Of a stretch of DNA of 64,000 nucleotides, positions 9,485 to 21,547 are shown piece after piece. The notes below the pieces were generated by a model. It worked only from the letters and a program-made list of their open reading frames with translations. It ran no database searches and had not been told where the DNA came from. Made by a program: the position numbers and the translations under genes. The stretch's first letter is position 1. Each line of letters opens with the position of its first letter. Source of the stretch: Zanthoxylum bungeanum. Its lineage: Eukaryota; Streptophyta; Magnoliopsida; Sapindales; Rutaceae. The stretch lies in NCBI GenBank assembly GCA_019454045.1, contig SKCR01049631.1, forward strand, positions 405,175 through 469,174. Direction: 5' to 3'.

Positions 9485-10605
9485 ATCGGTCCATTTATGG
9501 ACTGAAGCAAGCATCGAGGTCATGGAACCAACGTTTTGATGAGGTCATAAAAGAATATGATTTCATTCAAAACGTAGATGATCCTTGTGTATATAAGAAG
9601 GTTAGTGGGAGTGCACTGACTTTTATTGTCCTTTATGTCGACGATGTATTGCTTATAGGCAATGACATTCCCATGTTAACGTCGGTGAAAGCTTGGCTTT
9701 CATTGAAATTCTCCATGAAAGATCTGGGAGAAGCAGCTTTTATTCTAGGAATAAAGATCTACAGGGATAGATCTAGAAGGCTACTTGGACTCTCCCAGAG
9801 TACATATATTGATAAAGTGTTGAAGAGATTCAACATGGATCAGTCCAAGAGGGGACTGTTGCCAACATCACATGGCGTCTATCTATCTAGGGACATGTGT
9901 CCTAAAACACAAGATGAGAGAGACAACATGAGTCGGACTCCGTTCGCCTCGGCAGTTGGATCGATCATGTATGCCATGATATGTACACGACCTGATGTGT
10001 CCTATGCTTTGAGCATGTGTAGTCGATATCAGGCCGATCCAGGAAAGGATCACTGGATGGCGGTTAAGAGTATCCTTAGGTATCTTAAGAGAACTAAGGA
10101 TGTTTTCTTAATCTATGGAGATGGAGAACTTGAGGTATCTGGGTATACCGATGCAAGTTTCCAAACCGACAGAGACGACTTCAAGTCGCAAACCGGGTAC
10201 ATATTTTGCTTGAATAACGGAGCAGTGAGCTGGAAATCTTCCAAGCAAGATACTGTTGCCGATTCAACAACTGAAGCGGAGTACATTGCAGCAGCTGAAG
10301 CAGGCAAAGAAGCGGTTTGGATCCGAAAATTCCTAGTTGGATTAGGAGTAGTTCCATTAGCAGCTGAGCCCGTTTTATTGTATTGTGACAATAGCGGGGC
10401 CATAGCGCAGGCTAAGGAACCAAGGTCTCATCAACGATCCAAACATGTTCTTCGACGATTCCATCTGATTCGAGAGATCATACATCGTGGCGATGTGAAG
10501 ATCGAAAAGATCGCATCAGAGGACAACATTGCAGATCCGCTGACGAAAATAATTCCTCGGAAAAGTTTGAGCGACACATACATAGTTCAGGTATTAGATG
10601 CTTGA
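9412..10605 (+). CDS. pol: copia reverse transcriptase and RNase H
   Basis: This continues pol after the 1-nt deletion. It starts within RT (MEDVYMQKPDGF, then SIYGLKQASRSWNQRF) and has the active-site box YVDD at residues 75-78 (9634-9645). RNase H follows, with D247 in GYTDASF, E288/E290 in TTEAEYIA and D326 in CDNSGAIA. It ends with the family tail IADPLTKIIPRKSL. The true protein begins further upstream in the other frame; the ATG at 9412 is only an internal Met. The stop at 10605 lies 14 nt before the polypurine tract, the usual copia arrangement. These domains make and degrade the RNA-DNA hybrid inside the particle. Confidence 0.9.
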   Translation: MEDVYMQKPDGFIAPRLANKVCKLNRSIYGLKQASRSWNQRFDEVIKEYDFIQNVDDPCVYKKVSGSALTFIVLYVDDVLLIGNDIPMLTSVKAWLSLKFSMKDLGEAAFILGIKIYRDRSRRLLGLSQSTYIDKVLKRFNMDQSKRGLLPTSHGVYLSRDMCPKTQDERDNMSRTPFASAVGSIMYAMICTRPDVSYALSMCSRYQADPGKDHWMAVKSILRYLKRTKDVFLIYGDGELEVSGYTDASFQTDRDDFKSQTGYIFCLNNGAVSWKSSKQDTVADSTTEAEYIAAAEAGKEAVWIRKFLVGLGVVPLAAEPVLLYCDNSGAIAQAKEPRSHQRSKHVLRRFHLIREIIHRGDVKIEKIASEDNIADPLTKIIPRKSLSDTYIVQVLDA

Positions 10606-10619
10606 GTGACTGGCTATAG

Positions 10620-10633
10620 GCCAAGTGGGAGAT
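10620..10633 (+). other. polypurine tract of A
   Basis: GCCAAGTGGGAGAT lies directly before the TG of the 3' LTR. The same tract (AAGTGGGAGAT) precedes the 3' LTRs of D (48112-48122) and E (60267-60277) and, reversed, those of F and C. It primes plus-strand DNA synthesis. Confidence 0.8.
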
Positions 10634-12559
10634 TGTTAGACAGTTATGACCCATAGCGTCACTATTTTGTAAATGATATTGTATTATTGTACAAAATTAA
10701 CTATGTAGTAATGAAATTGCCTTTTACCGTTTTGTAATTTATTTACTTTGATATAAATGGTAAGAGTCCCTATGATTAGTTCCGGATTGTGATGATATGA
10801 GACGGTATCAATCCATAAAGGTTTAATCATTAAATATCCCTAGTCGTAGTATTATCGAGATTGGACATCGATAATGCGGAATAGACTAGTACTGCACTTG
10901 TGCATGTTGTGAGGGCACAACGGCATAGTTCTCATATATTTAAGTATAGGATACTTATGCAAGTGCGGTAGGAGGTTGTGTTTCCGATGGTACGGAAAAC
11001 AGCTTCGCTCTGGATAGACCCCGCGGAATCCCATTGGTAGTATGTCTGCGTGTCTATGGGAGTCCGCTTCAGGGTAGGTGCATATGATCTTAACCTGAGA
11101 CTTGCATCGCTAGTACTTACGACAATCGGTAAACTTTAGTTTTGGTGGTCCAGGGCTTTAACGGGTTCTGTGTACACCTCTTCTGGGTTTATCGAGAATC
11201 GTAGTGTATTGGGTGTGATGTCAAGATGGAAGTATCACTTCAGACATATGGAGATGATGATCGCGAGGGATACAGAACTAGTACTCTATAATGGTTGCAA
11301 CCATCGGGATAATATGACTAGGTCAGGATTATCCGATTCAAAGAGACTGGTTGCTTGATGTCCGATATGTGTATCGTACGGGGCAGACACATCTCCAGCC
11401 CCAGGCCTTACATGTGATCATCCGATACTGGTTCGATATACACTATACTACGGTATACTACGCCTGTTATAGATCTTATATTCCAATAAGAATATTTCTG
11501 GAGAATTGGGTAGGCATGGCGTTTTGCTAGAGGCTAACCTTGTCTTGTAAATCGGTAAAAACGTAGTACTTGGTACGTACGTATTCAGATAATCTGACGG
11601 CCGTATTTACTGCCAACATATCCAGAGATCTCTTGGGTCGCTTCCCGAAGATTCACCAATGACGTATGATTCAAACTCGATTAATCTTGGATTAATTACG
11701 GAGAGACTTTATCTTGGATAAAGTACTATACATAGAGAGAGAACGATTATTTGGAATTAATCGTAAAATATTATATTCGATATAATAATCGAAATTCGAT
11801 TTCGACGCGAAATTAAAATTAGATTTTAATTCGGGCAAACGAGTTAATTTAGAATTAATTCGTTAGCGACGTAAATAATAATTTCGCTAGGCGCAATTAT
11901 TTATTTAAATTCGATTTAATTAACGTCGCGACGTAAGTTCGGTATTTCGGAAATATCGAACCCGAACGCGTGAGTGCACGTGGGCCCACTTTCATTTGGA
12001 AACGTGTGGGGCCCACATGACACATGTCATATTATGCATTATTTAATCTAATGCATTGCATGGAGATAGTGTACAATACACTCAATGGTTTTGCATGGAA
12101 ATTGAGTGTTTGACACTCTAAGCCATTGCATGATTTGTGTCATAAGTTTATTATTAATTTAATAAATTATGGCATAAATATAAATTGATTTTTTGTAACA
12201 AAAATCATTCACCTCTCTCTCTCAATTGCCGAAACTACATGCAGTTTTGGGCTCTCCATTTCTTCAATTTTTGTGGCAAGATTTGAAGAAGTGTGCATTC
12301 AAAATCACAACAAAGGCTAGCACCTTCAAGGGATCATACATAGGTGATATGGGAAACTAATCCTTGAGCTTGGAAGGATCAAACTCGACTTGGAGTCCCT
12401 CTTTTCTTCTTGGCCGAGAGCTTCACTGCACAAGGGAGGAATTTCGCATCATCTTAGCATCCATTTTCAAGTATTGTGAGTATGATTCCGCCATACTTCA
12501 ATTAATTCATTCATGTATTTATATTTTTGCTTGTTCTTGTTGATCTGGGGCTTGGTAAT
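10634..12559 (+). mobile_element. 3' LTR of element A
   Basis: It begins TGTTAGACAGTTATGACCC and runs about 1.93 kb in parallel with the LTR at 61160-63099. A TATA-like AT tract (about 12160-12185) followed by a CT-rich patch at about 12212-12228 is the likely transcription start area, placing most of the LTR in U3. A GTGAGT donor-like site lies at 12476. The match to the sister LTR ends at CTTGGTAAT (12559), so the terminal AGAAACCAACA is missing. ORFs inside the LTR are not conserved and not listed. Confidence 0.85.
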
Positions 12560-13030
12560 TTTGACTCTCCTTCCCCTATTCAAATGATCCGGTCATAAAG
12601 GGTTATGATTGGGTCATTTTTTTGAAACACATGAAGTTTTGTAAAAGATACAACAGAGAATCCGCCACTCTCTCGGATAAATTTTCTTATCAGAGTAGTA
12701 TTCCCAGTTCGCGGGTTGATATGTGTGATCAGTGCTTGACTGTACTACAGAAGATCTGTGAGATTCTTGGTAGCACGATTCATGAAAATATCAACATAAT
12801 AACCTTTGACTATATGGGTAGACAGTTTCCATACCCTAGGTCAATTGGTGGGGATACAGTGAGGCGATGGACCGTATCATATTTAAATCGCATACAGAAT
12901 GGGTATATATCCTTTCCTTCTCATTTGAGGGCCTTGACATGTTGCTAGATGTCAACCTTGGTCATTGAAATCGAACGACCATCATAGGCTAATTTATGTT
13001 CATTAAATTATCACGATTCATTTCATGTCC
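12560..13030. other. unassigned sequence between A and element I
   Basis: There is no similarity to the repeated families. It contains one 108-codon ORF, listed separately. It may be the only unique host DNA in the window or part of an unrecognised element. Confidence 0.35.
12622..12948 (+). CDS. hypothetical 108-residue ORF
   Basis: I do not recognise the product. It is a 108-residue ORF in the unassigned stretch after element A, with a basic N-terminus, seven Cys and no obvious signal peptide or membrane segment. The pair MCDQC and the phrase FDYMGRQFPYPRSIGG could be remnants of a real coding sequence. No promoter, intron signal or second copy supports it. It could be an exon fragment of a decayed host gene, an unlisted transposon fragment or chance. 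Confidence 0.15.
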   Translation: MKHMKFCKRYNRESATLSDKFSYQSSIPSSRVDMCDQCLTVLQKICEILGSTIHENINIITFDYMGRQFPYPRSIGGDTVRRWTVSYLNRIQNGYISFPSHLRALTCC

Positions 13031-13853
13031 AACTTGATGGGAACCCAAAATATCACACACAACAAAGTCGAATCAATGGTTAACAGTGCACAGTACAAAT
13101 TTAACAGCATAGATGATTGCTGTAGTAATTATTCATAAATGGTTCAATGTGTTTAATTATTGAACATATCATTTATGAGGTTCCATAGTGGCTTAGGGAT
13201 TGGTGAATGAAGATATGGCACTTTGAGAATTGGAATAAATAAATAAATAAAACATGAATAGTAATGTGTATAGTAATGTGAATAGTAATATTGTTTTTAT
13301 TTGTTATTTGTTTTGAATTCTAATTCGGCCCAAACTCTTATTAAGGTTTTATAATCTCATTAAACCACTAAATTAAGATCTAATGGCTAAGATTAAATTA
13401 ACATTTATCCCACATCGAATTCTTAATTAATTTTGTTGTCTTTGGAGCACCTATATAAACACAAAGAATTCTTTACAAATTTTTGCACCAAACCTTTCAT
13501 ATCTTGGGTTTGTATAAGTGAGCAACTCCAAAGTTTAAAAGTAAGCCACTGATTTTGAGGATCCTTAAGTCTAATTTACTAGAGGAACCTCGAGTTAAAA
13601 GTTTTGAGGTATTTACCTAGGCTAGCACCAAGGGCAAAATACCCGTGCACTCAAGGCGTAGTATCTTGCCGTTGAGTTTTGGCTTTGGTGTGTGCACCTT
13701 TGGAGGCCACACACTTAGGAGGCTCTTTGAAACATGGAAGAGCTTGTTGAGTTCGAGAAAATCTTGTAGATTAGAGGGAGGACTGGAGGAGTCTTCTGTT
13801 CAAGTAAGTTTTTTTCTTTCTTTATTTTAATTAGAGTTCTTATGATAGTTAGC
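13030..13853 (+). mobile_element. 5' LTR of element I, left part (left edge uncertain)
   Basis: This is the outer part of an LTR split by element B; it resumes at 23543 and ends CCCAACA at 23720 before a primer site. It contains a good TATA box, TATATAAA at 13452-13459, preceded by TCCCACATCG, a context common in plant copia LTRs. It also has short AT repeats (AAAT)n at 13226-13247 and GTAATGTGWATAGTAAT at 13259-13291. The start is not fixed: TGATGGGAACCC near 13034 is a candidate. The spurious 61-codon ORF here is not listed. Confidence 0.5.
13452..13459 (+). promoter_or_regulatory. TATA box in LTR of element I
   Basis: TATATAAA lies about 400 bp before the B insertion point and is followed after about 30 nt by a plausible start region. 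The insertion of B (9.7 kb) between this promoter and the rest of the element must have silenced or rerouted its transcript. Confidence 0.5.
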
Positions 13854-15437
13854 TGTTGGTTTCTAATATAGTCCCAAGATCATATTTGAACAATGAAAAG
13901 AATGAATAAAAAATGAAGTGAGGCGGAAACACACTTACATTGAACGGATTTGAGATGTGTTGAGAAGAAAAATGAACTCCAAGTCCTCTTGTAGTATTCA
14001 GTCAAGGTGGTCTCCAAGTCCAAGCTCCAAGCTTTGTCTTAGTGATTCCAACCTCCAAGGTTGGCTTCCCTATCACATTGTATTGATTCTTTAGAGTGCT
14101 AGCCCTTAGAAAATTTGCTACAAATCTTCTTATTCTCTTCCTCCTTGTTCGGCCAAGATGAAGGAAAATGGAGAGTGTTTTTGCTTCCACCGTGAATGGG
14201 TGTGAGAGAGAGGGAATGAATTTTTGTTGACTTGTATTTCAATTTCAAAAATTAAAATAATGATATACCAAAGTTGGTTTATGTCAACCATGCCATCAAG
14301 TTGGAGTGTGTAACAAGTCTTCACTTACTTCACCAAAACCCATCAACTAAAAGCAACTTAAAGTGACAAGTGATGTGAAATGTGGGCCCTACTTGATTCG
14401 AAATCCGAGTGGGCCCGCAAACACTCCCGGGCTCGGGTTTGCTAATTCCGAATTAACAAACTTTCATCGCGACGTAATTAAATCGAATTTAATTAAATAA
14501 TTATGCCTAGAAAAATTACTATTCATGTCGCTAATGAATTAATTCTAAATTAACTCGTTTGCCCGAATTAAAATATAATTTTAATTCCGTGTCGAAATCT
14601 AATTTCGTTTAATATATCGAATATATTATTTTATCGATTAATTCCAAATTAATCTTTCTCTCTCTTCAAATAGTATTTTATCATAGATAAAATCTCTCCG
14701 CTATTAATCCAAGATTAATTATGTTCGAATCATACGTCATCGGTGAATCTTCGGGAAGCGACCCAAGAGATCCCTGGATATATTGGCAGTAAATCCGGTC
14801 GTCGGACTATCCGAACACGTACGTACCTCGTACTACGTTTTTATCGATTTACGAGACATGGTTGGCTTCTAGCAAAACACCGTGCCTACCCAATTCTCCA
14901 GAAATATTCTTAATGGAATATGTAATCTATATCAGGCGTAGTATACGTAGTATTGCGTATAGCGATCCAGTATCAGATGTCACATGCAAGGCCTGGGGCT
15001 GGTCAAGTGTCTGCCCCGTACGAAGCATATATCAAATTACAAGCAAATAGTCTCTTTAAATCGGATAATCATGACCTTGTCATATTATCCCGATGGTTGC
15101 AACCATTTAGAGTACTAATTCTGTATCCCTGCGTGATCATCATCTCCATATGACTGAAGTGATACTTCCATCTTGACATCACATCCAATACACTACGATT
15201 CTAAAAAACCCCAGATGAGGCGTACACAGAACCTGTTAAAGTCCTGGATGACCAAAACCAAAGCGTATTGATTGTCGCAAGTACTAGCGATGTAAGTCTC
15301 AGGTTAAGACCAAATACACTTACCCATATGCGGATTCCCATAGACACATAGTCATACTACCAATGGGATTTCGCGGGGTCTATCCAGAGCGAAGCTGTTT
15401 TCGTACCATCGGTAAACCTAACCTCCTATCACACTTG
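13854..15437 (-). mobile_element. 3' LTR of element B, truncated
   Basis: It starts TGTTGGTTTCTAATATAG (the reverse of the LTR end) and matches the start of 21548-23542. At about 15437 the LTR stops at CACACTTG and jumps to the end of RNase H coding sequence. About 320 bp of LTR start, the polypurine tract and the last RNase H codons are deleted, with a few bases of microhomology at the junction. Confidence 0.8.
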
Positions 15438-16300
15438 CTGAGGAATAGCTTTCGTCAGCGGATCTGCAATGTTGTCCTCTGATGCGACCTTCTCAATCTT
15501 CATATCGCCATGATGTATGATCTCACGAATCAGATGGAAACGTCAAAGAAAATGCTTGGATCGTTGATGAGACCGCGGTTCATTAGCCTGCGCTATAGCC
15601 CTGTTATTGTCACAATACAATGGAACGGGCTCAGCTGCTAACGGAACTACTCCTAATCCAATTAGGAATTTTCGGATCCACACTACCTCTTTTGCTGCTT
15701 CAGCTGCAGTAATATACTCCGCTTCTGTTGTTGAATCGGCAACAGTCTCTTGCTTGGAAGATTTCCAGCTTACTGCTCCGTTATTCAAACAAAATATGTA
15801 CCCAGATTGTGACTTGCAGTCGTCTTTATCGGTTTGGAAACTTGCATCGGTATACCCAGTTACCTCAAGTTCTCCATCCCCATAGGTTAAGAAAGCATCA
15901 TTAGTTCGTCTAAGATACTTAAGGATATTATTAACCGCCATCCAGTGACTATCACCTGGATCGGCCTGATAGCGACTACACATGCTCAAAGCATAAGAGA
16001 CATCAGGTCGCGTACATATAATGGCATACATGATCGATCCGACTTCGATGGAAACGGTATCCGACTCATATTGTCTCTCTCATCTTGAGTTGTATGACAC
16101 ATGTCCTTAGATAGAGTGACGCCATGTGACACTGGCAACAGTCCCCTCTTGGACTGATCCATGTTGAATCTCTTCAACACTTTGTCAATGTACGTGCTCT
16201 GGGAGAGTATAAGTAGCTTTCTAGATCTATCCCGGTAGATCTTTATTCCTAGAATAAATGTTGCTTCTCCCAGATCCTTCATGGAGAATTTTAATGAAAG
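15438..16300 (-). pseudogene. pol: element B: RT C-terminal part and RNase H
   Basis: Minus-strand ORFs at 16282-15986 and 16031-15543 match residues about 105-355 of the corresponding ORF in A. Visible motifs are MKDLGEATFILGIKIYRD, then GYTDASFQTD, then STTEAEYITAAEAAKE, then LYCDNNRAIAQANEPRSHQ. One frameshift separates the two ORFs at about 16030-15990. The catalytic D/E/D of RNase H are retained but Ser-Gly after DN is Asn-Arg. The end of the domain is lost in the deletion that removed the polypurine tract. Confidence 0.85.
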
Positions 16301-17140
16301 TCAAGCTTTCACCGATGTTAACATGGGAATGTCATTGCCAATAAGCAATACATCGTCAACGTAAAGGACAATTAATTTCATTGCGCTCCCACTAACCTAC
16401 TTATATACACAAGGATCATCCTCGTTTTGAACGAAATCATATTCTTTTATGATCTCATCAAAACGTTGGTTCCAAGAACGCGATGCTTGCTTCAATCCAT
16501 AAATGGATCGATTTAACTTACAAACCTGTTTGCAAGTCTAGGTACGAAAAAACCGTCAGGCTGTTGCATATAAACATCCTCCAAAAGGTTTCCGTTAAGG
16601 AAAGCGGTTTTGACGTCCATCTGCCATATCTCGTAATCGAATTATGTAGCAATAGCAAGCATTATGCGAATGGATTTAATCATGCCAACGGGTGAAAAAG
16701 TTTCATCGTAATCGACACCATGTCGTTGACGATACCCTTTCGCTACAAACCTAGCTTTGTACGTTTGTATGTTGCCATCCATGTCAGTTTTCCTCTTGAA
16801 GACCCATTTGCAACCAATAGGCTTTACGCCTTCTGGTGCATCAACCAGTGTTCAAACTTGGTTGGTGTACATGGAATCCATTTCGGAATTCATGGCATCT
16901 TGCCATAAACCGGAGTCAATACCTTGTATCGCTTCCTCATACGTAGCCGGCTCGTCTTCCTCAATAAGATTAATATCCACATGAGGTGAGATCAGAAACC
17001 CATACCTCTCAGGTTGGTTTCTGACTCTCTCCGACATATGCGGTCCTTGTGTATTCGAAGATTGTGGTACAGTCTCATCCCTGATGGACTGTTCATGTTC
17101 CGTTGAGGATTCTATGACAGGAACAGTATCACTCCGATTT
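16301..17140 (-). pseudogene. pol: element B: RT N-terminal part
   Basis: Minus strand, clearly homologous to A but with several frame changes. QPERYGFLISPHVDINLIEEDEPATYEEAIQ-type sequence lies at 17037-16852. The DVKTAF region near 16620-16590 preserves the CCTTAAC that has lost one base in A, showing that the A frameshift is a deletion in A. The RT box LYVDDVLL is still readable at about 16360-16340. No single frame spans the domain. Confidence 0.8.
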
Positions 17141-18250
17141 TCATCGAGTATTCACTTTCCTCCCACTTATCACTGCATTTAGGAATTCCTTCTCAAGGAA
17201 AACCGCATGTAGAGCAACAAATACTTTGTTCTCTTGTGGGTGATAGAAGTAATCCTTTGGTTCCCTAGGATATCCTACAAATAGGCATTTATCTGATTTG
17301 GGTTCTAGTTTGGTACCTTCCAAACGTTTGACGTATGCCCAGCAACCCAAATCTTCAGGAATGAGAAACCCGGTTTCTTTCCTATCCATAATTCATACGG
17401 AGTCTGTTGAACAGACTTTGACGGAACCTTATTCAAAATAAGTATTGCATTGTTCAATGCATATCCCCAGAAGGAAATAGGTAGCTCTGTGCGACTCATC
17501 ATAGACCTTACAATGTCTAACAAAGTTTGGTTTCTCCGTTCGGACACACCGTTTAATTGCGATGTTCCGGGAGGAGTCCACTATGAAAGAATACCATATT
17601 ATTTCAAGTAATCAAGAAACTCATTGCTCAAGTATTCGCCACCACGGTCCGACCGTAATGTCTTAATACTTTTGCCGGTCTGTTTTTCTACTTCGTGTCG
17701 AAACTCTTTGAATTTCTCAAAAGTTTCCAACTTGTGTCTCATAAGATACACATAACCATAACGTGATGCATCATCCATAAAGGTTACGAAGTATTCATAT
17801 CCACCTCTAGCCTGGCTAGACATAGGCCCACAAACGTCACTATGAACAAGGGCTAACAGTTCGGTGGCCCGTACACCTTTACCACTAAAAGGTGATTTAG
17901 GCATCTTGCCTAATAAACAGGATTCGCAGACGTCATATGAATTTGGATCAAATCCATCCAAGTTCCCACTCTTCGAAAGTGTGGATATACGTGTCTTGTT
18001 TATGTGTCCCAGACCACAATGCCACATATAAGTTTCATCTTTTGTTACTTACTTTAAGCCTTTTGTTTATTACATTATATGTTTGAGATTGAATTATATT
18101 CAAAATATAAAGACCATTATTTGCATCAGCTGTGCAAATTTCTACATCATTTTTATACATAAAACACCCAGTGTTTCCAAATACAAAAGTATACCCACAT
18201 TGGGTTAACATAGATACATAAATTATATTCCTAGTCAAACTAGGTACAAA
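17141..18250 (-). pseudogene. pol: element B: integrase and pre-integrase region
   Basis: Minus strand. 18238-18035 carries the region before integrase (NIIYVSMLTQCGYTFVF). 18027-17599 starts MWHCGLGHINKTRI and has both integrase Asp residues (HSDVCGPM and SDRGGEYL). A premature TAA follows at about 17598 where A has GAA. 17547-17305 restores the Glu motif SERRNQTLL, and 17389-17141 carries the integrase C-terminus after another frame change. All catalytic residues survive but are split over at least four ORFs. Confidence 0.85.
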
Positions 18251-18258
18251 ATAAAAGT

Positions 18259-19336
18259 TTATAAGTTCAAGTACATGCCCGAGGGCAGTTCCAAAACATA
18301 AGTGCCCACGGCCAAAATGGAAACTCGCGTCCCATTTCGAATACGGAGGTCAATCTCTTCTGAGGCCAGTCTCCTGCTAATCCGCAGATCATGCACATCA
18401 GTACATATGTGAGTACCACAACCAGAATCAAAAATCCAATTTTTAAAACTAGAAGTAGACACGTTCATTTCTATAACAAACATACCTGTAGCTGGTGCCT
18501 TACCCGCTTTAATCTCCTTCATGTGTGCCTTGTACTCGCTGTAGTCACGCTTCCAGTGACCCCGCTTCCTGCACTGCAAGAATACATCTTGGGATTTATC
18601 CTTGGGTTTCCCAGAACCCTTTGACGATTTGGCCTTGCCCTTCTTCTTATGCTTCTTCTTTTTAACACCTTCAGTCGCCTTGGGACAAGCCCTCGGAGTC
18701 TGAGATGTTGAAGCATAGTGCGCCTCGCGCTTCTTGCCCTTAAGGAGCTCATTTTCTGCCTCACGCAGAGTGGACATCAACTCTCCAAGAGTCTGGTCTT
18801 GGTTCAACATGTTGTAGTTCATGATGAACCCACTCCAAGTGTCGGGGAGAGACTGTAGGATCAAATCCACTGAAGTCTCAGCCTCGAAGACTATGCCCGT
18901 CTGTCCGAGCTGCTCAATGTCAGTAATCATCTGTGAGACATGATGCTCAATAGACGTACCCTCTGACATGCGAGCTCGGAAGAACTTTCTTTTGCAACTC
19001 GTACCTTTACGATCTAAGATTAGATCGATGGAGATCGTGCAACTTCGCCATCATCTCATATGGATCCAACCCCTTGTTTTGACGACGGAATTACGGAGTC
19101 ATAGCGGCAAGCATTACCGATTGAGCAGTTGCATTATCATCGCTTTGAGTCTTCCAAAGCTCTAGCTCAAGTAACTGATCAGGTCGAGGCTTAGGCCCAA
19201 GAGGTCGCTCTATAGTGTAGAGTAACTTCTCGGATCCCAGAACGATTCTGAGATTCATGTCCTAGTCTTGAAAGTTGGTGCCATTAAAGACGTTGTAACC
19301 CATGACAATATCCATAATGCTCAATTTTCCAGTCAT
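18259..19336 (-). pseudogene. gag: element B: gag and protease
   Basis: The sense ATG lies at 19336, at the same place relative to the leader as gag in A. The N-terminal half has in-frame stops, for example TAG in place of a Trp codon in the NFTDWEMN region. 18969-18259 is open and runs from the end of gag through the knuckle to the protease WIFDSGCGTHICTD. The knuckle reads FLQCRKRGHWKRDY, so the first and last Cys of CCHC are lost and RNA binding would fail. Here gag and protease are in one continuous frame (LREAENELLKGKKREAHY), which shows the group makes a single polyprotein and that the frame change in A is damage. Confidence 0.85.
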
Positions 19337-21547
19337 CTTAACCGTAATAGTCCAACTATTCGATTAACGATGTTTGGGTACAGTCTAACTGTTACAAGAA
19401 AAATAATGATATATTAGTCCAACGAATAAAATAATTAAGGAAATAATTTGAAAGCGCGTAAAGCTAAGTATTTGAATGAAATTGCAAATTCAATACTAGC
19501 CTCCCACTATTTTTCGGCGAGCCTCTAACCCTCTGTTGAGTACTCGGGAAACCTAGTTTCCTAGTGGGCTAGGATCCCGTTAAATAACACACAACCTTGA
19601 CTTTGGCCAACAAGCTGTATGATATTTAACTAGGTAGATCTCTAAGATCAATTGGATCTCATCCAATTCCTAGATCCGGTAGGTGGACCTCCAAGTCCGA
19701 AACATATATACAATATGTATGCCAATATATCCAATATATTTTCCTAACCTTTTTTCCTCTGAATCAACTAAGCCTTGGCTTTGGCACAACAAGCTTAATG
19801 ATTCCAGTTAAGCGGAACCCATTGACTTTGGAAAGCTTCGTAATCGATGTCGATGGACAAGAAGTGATCTTGACTTTGGCCAAAAAATCACAGCTTGGAC
19901 AAGACACCGATATGGAACAAAGCCTTCATGATTCAAACACATCCGCGATGGACAAAGGTCTTGACTTTGGCCAACAAACCAGTGCCAATCTTGGATCTTG
20001 AGTAAGAATCACTCAATGGAAGGAAAACACTTAATATGTTTTGAGGGTTTTTCGCGTAAATTGGCAACCAATTTATTATCTTTGTTAGGTCTCATCATAC
20101 ACCCTTAAACATGCATTCTAAAAGCATAATAAGGAGCGAAAGTAAATTAATAATGATATGCGGATGGATATTTCACAGATTATTCCTAGAACGAATCACT
20201 CTATTTCCTCTCCCCGGCTAGCACTATTCTTACTTCTACCCAATTACATAATACAATAATAGAAACCTCATTAACATTGAGGGGAATTAGGTGAGAAGAG
20301 AAATACAAAGAATCAAGAGAGATAAGGCTGGACACGCAGGTCCAATTTAATAAATTCTAAATTTACAACAATTTCCAAAATTGCCCTTCCCTTCTAATAT
20401 CCATCCGATATACGTTATTCATTCAACACATCTATGTATTCATTCATAGCATGTTATTCAATCAATCTAATCCAATTAATTAATCTTTGAATTAAGTGAT
20501 CATCTAATGTTCAAACAACGATTTGATTTTGCGCGAGTCCAACTCGTTTGTGAATAAGTACTCGAAGTATGAATTCTTGAATTATATCGAACTACTCTTT
20601 AAATATAATCTAATTCATATTCAATACTAATTCATTTATTTAATTCTAAATTAAATATCTACACTTTTTAATGCGCTTTAGCGACTTAGATTCCAAATCT
20701 AATCTTAATGGGTCTCAAAGCCCAATTAACATCCAATTTTGTTTAATTAAAGTCCAATGGGCTTTCAATTGATTTCATAAGGCATTGACTTTGGTCAATA
20801 TGGGTCAAACCCAAATACCAGAGCCCAATTAAGGAATCACCCTTATTTGCCAAGAAACCAATTTTGGCCCATTAGGCCCAATTAAACTTTTAAAGCCCAT
20901 TTGTTATATTTGGACTTAATGGAATGATTTAGGCCTAATTTGGATCCAATCCAATTTGACTTAAATCAACTTGGCCCAACCAAGCCCATTATGCCCAAAT
21001 ACAACAATTATAAGCCCAATTCAAAATCAAGCCCAATTTATTAAATTCCAATTTTCCAAAATTCATAATTTAATAAACCAAAGTGTTTAGCCATGATTAA
21101 TCTTTTAAATTAACATTTCCAAAATACTAATCTAATCCATTAATCATGCTTTTCATTATCAACACATGTCCAACATAATTGATTCAAAAAATCATCTCAT
21201 TACATGCTATATTAGTCACGGTATTTGTGGGTATTTTTGTCCGATTTCGTTTTCAATCCGATTGAATTACAAATCAACATTTCCCAAGTGTTCATACTCA
21301 TCCAATGATCAAAAGAACAAAAAATACCATGACTTAGGGTACTACATGCATTCGGCCAAGCCATCTAATTTGGGGAAAAATTATCCAATTCATTTTTCAT
21401 GAAATTGATCATGCATAACACTATGTTATCATCATTTAAGCATACTTAATCAAATTTAATCAAATCATGCTCAAATCATTTTTACCCAAATTTTAATCAT
21501 ATGAACCCTAACATTTTTCATGCTCAAACTAGGCTCAATGATACCAT
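19337..21547 (-). other. leader and primer site of element B
   Basis: The reverse complement of the A-type leader. An acceptor-like TTTTTCTTGTAACAG ends at about 19389. CTTGACTTTGGCCAA motifs start at 19597, 19869 and 19960, with a variant near 19775. A TGGGCY-rich block lies at about 20700-21015. The primer site (sense TGGTATCATTGAGC) is at 21546-21533. The plus-strand ORF at 19798-20001 is antisense to the motif cluster and is probably not a gene. Confidence 0.7.

Larger units (their letters stand above)
4496..12559 (+). mobile_element. element A: near-complete Ty1/copia retrotransposon
   Basis: The order is primer site (4496), long leader, gag (6658), protease-integrase-RT-RNase H (to 10605), polypurine tract (10620) and 3' LTR (10634-12559). 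This is the Ty1/copia gene order, integrase before RT. The 5' LTR expected from the 3' LTR is missing and an unrelated LTR-like block stands there. The 3' LTR stops about 12 bp short of its terminal CA, judged against the sister LTR at 61160-63099. No target duplication can be assigned. It is the best template in the window for the enzymes of this group, but carries frameshifts in gag-pol. Confidence 0.88.

Noticed and set aside
10606..10633. A third (env-like) gene between pol and the 3' LTR
   Set aside because: Only about 28 nt separate the pol stop from the LTR in A, and D and E have no extra coding space there.
12622..12948. A confident host gene in the unassigned gap
   Set aside because: There is one ORF without homology I can recognise, no visible exon structure and no promoter, so it is listed only at low confidence.
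15607..15885. Plus-strand ORFs opposite RNase H (also minus 10113-10403)
   Set aside because: They are the mirror-frame shadow of the conserved RNase H sequence.
19798..20001. Antisense ORFs over the leader motif cluster (also 5865-6104 minus and 36600-36866 plus)
   Set aside because: Similar phrases recur only because the DNA motif repeats. The frames are broken by stops or shifts between copies, and there is no consistent start or length.
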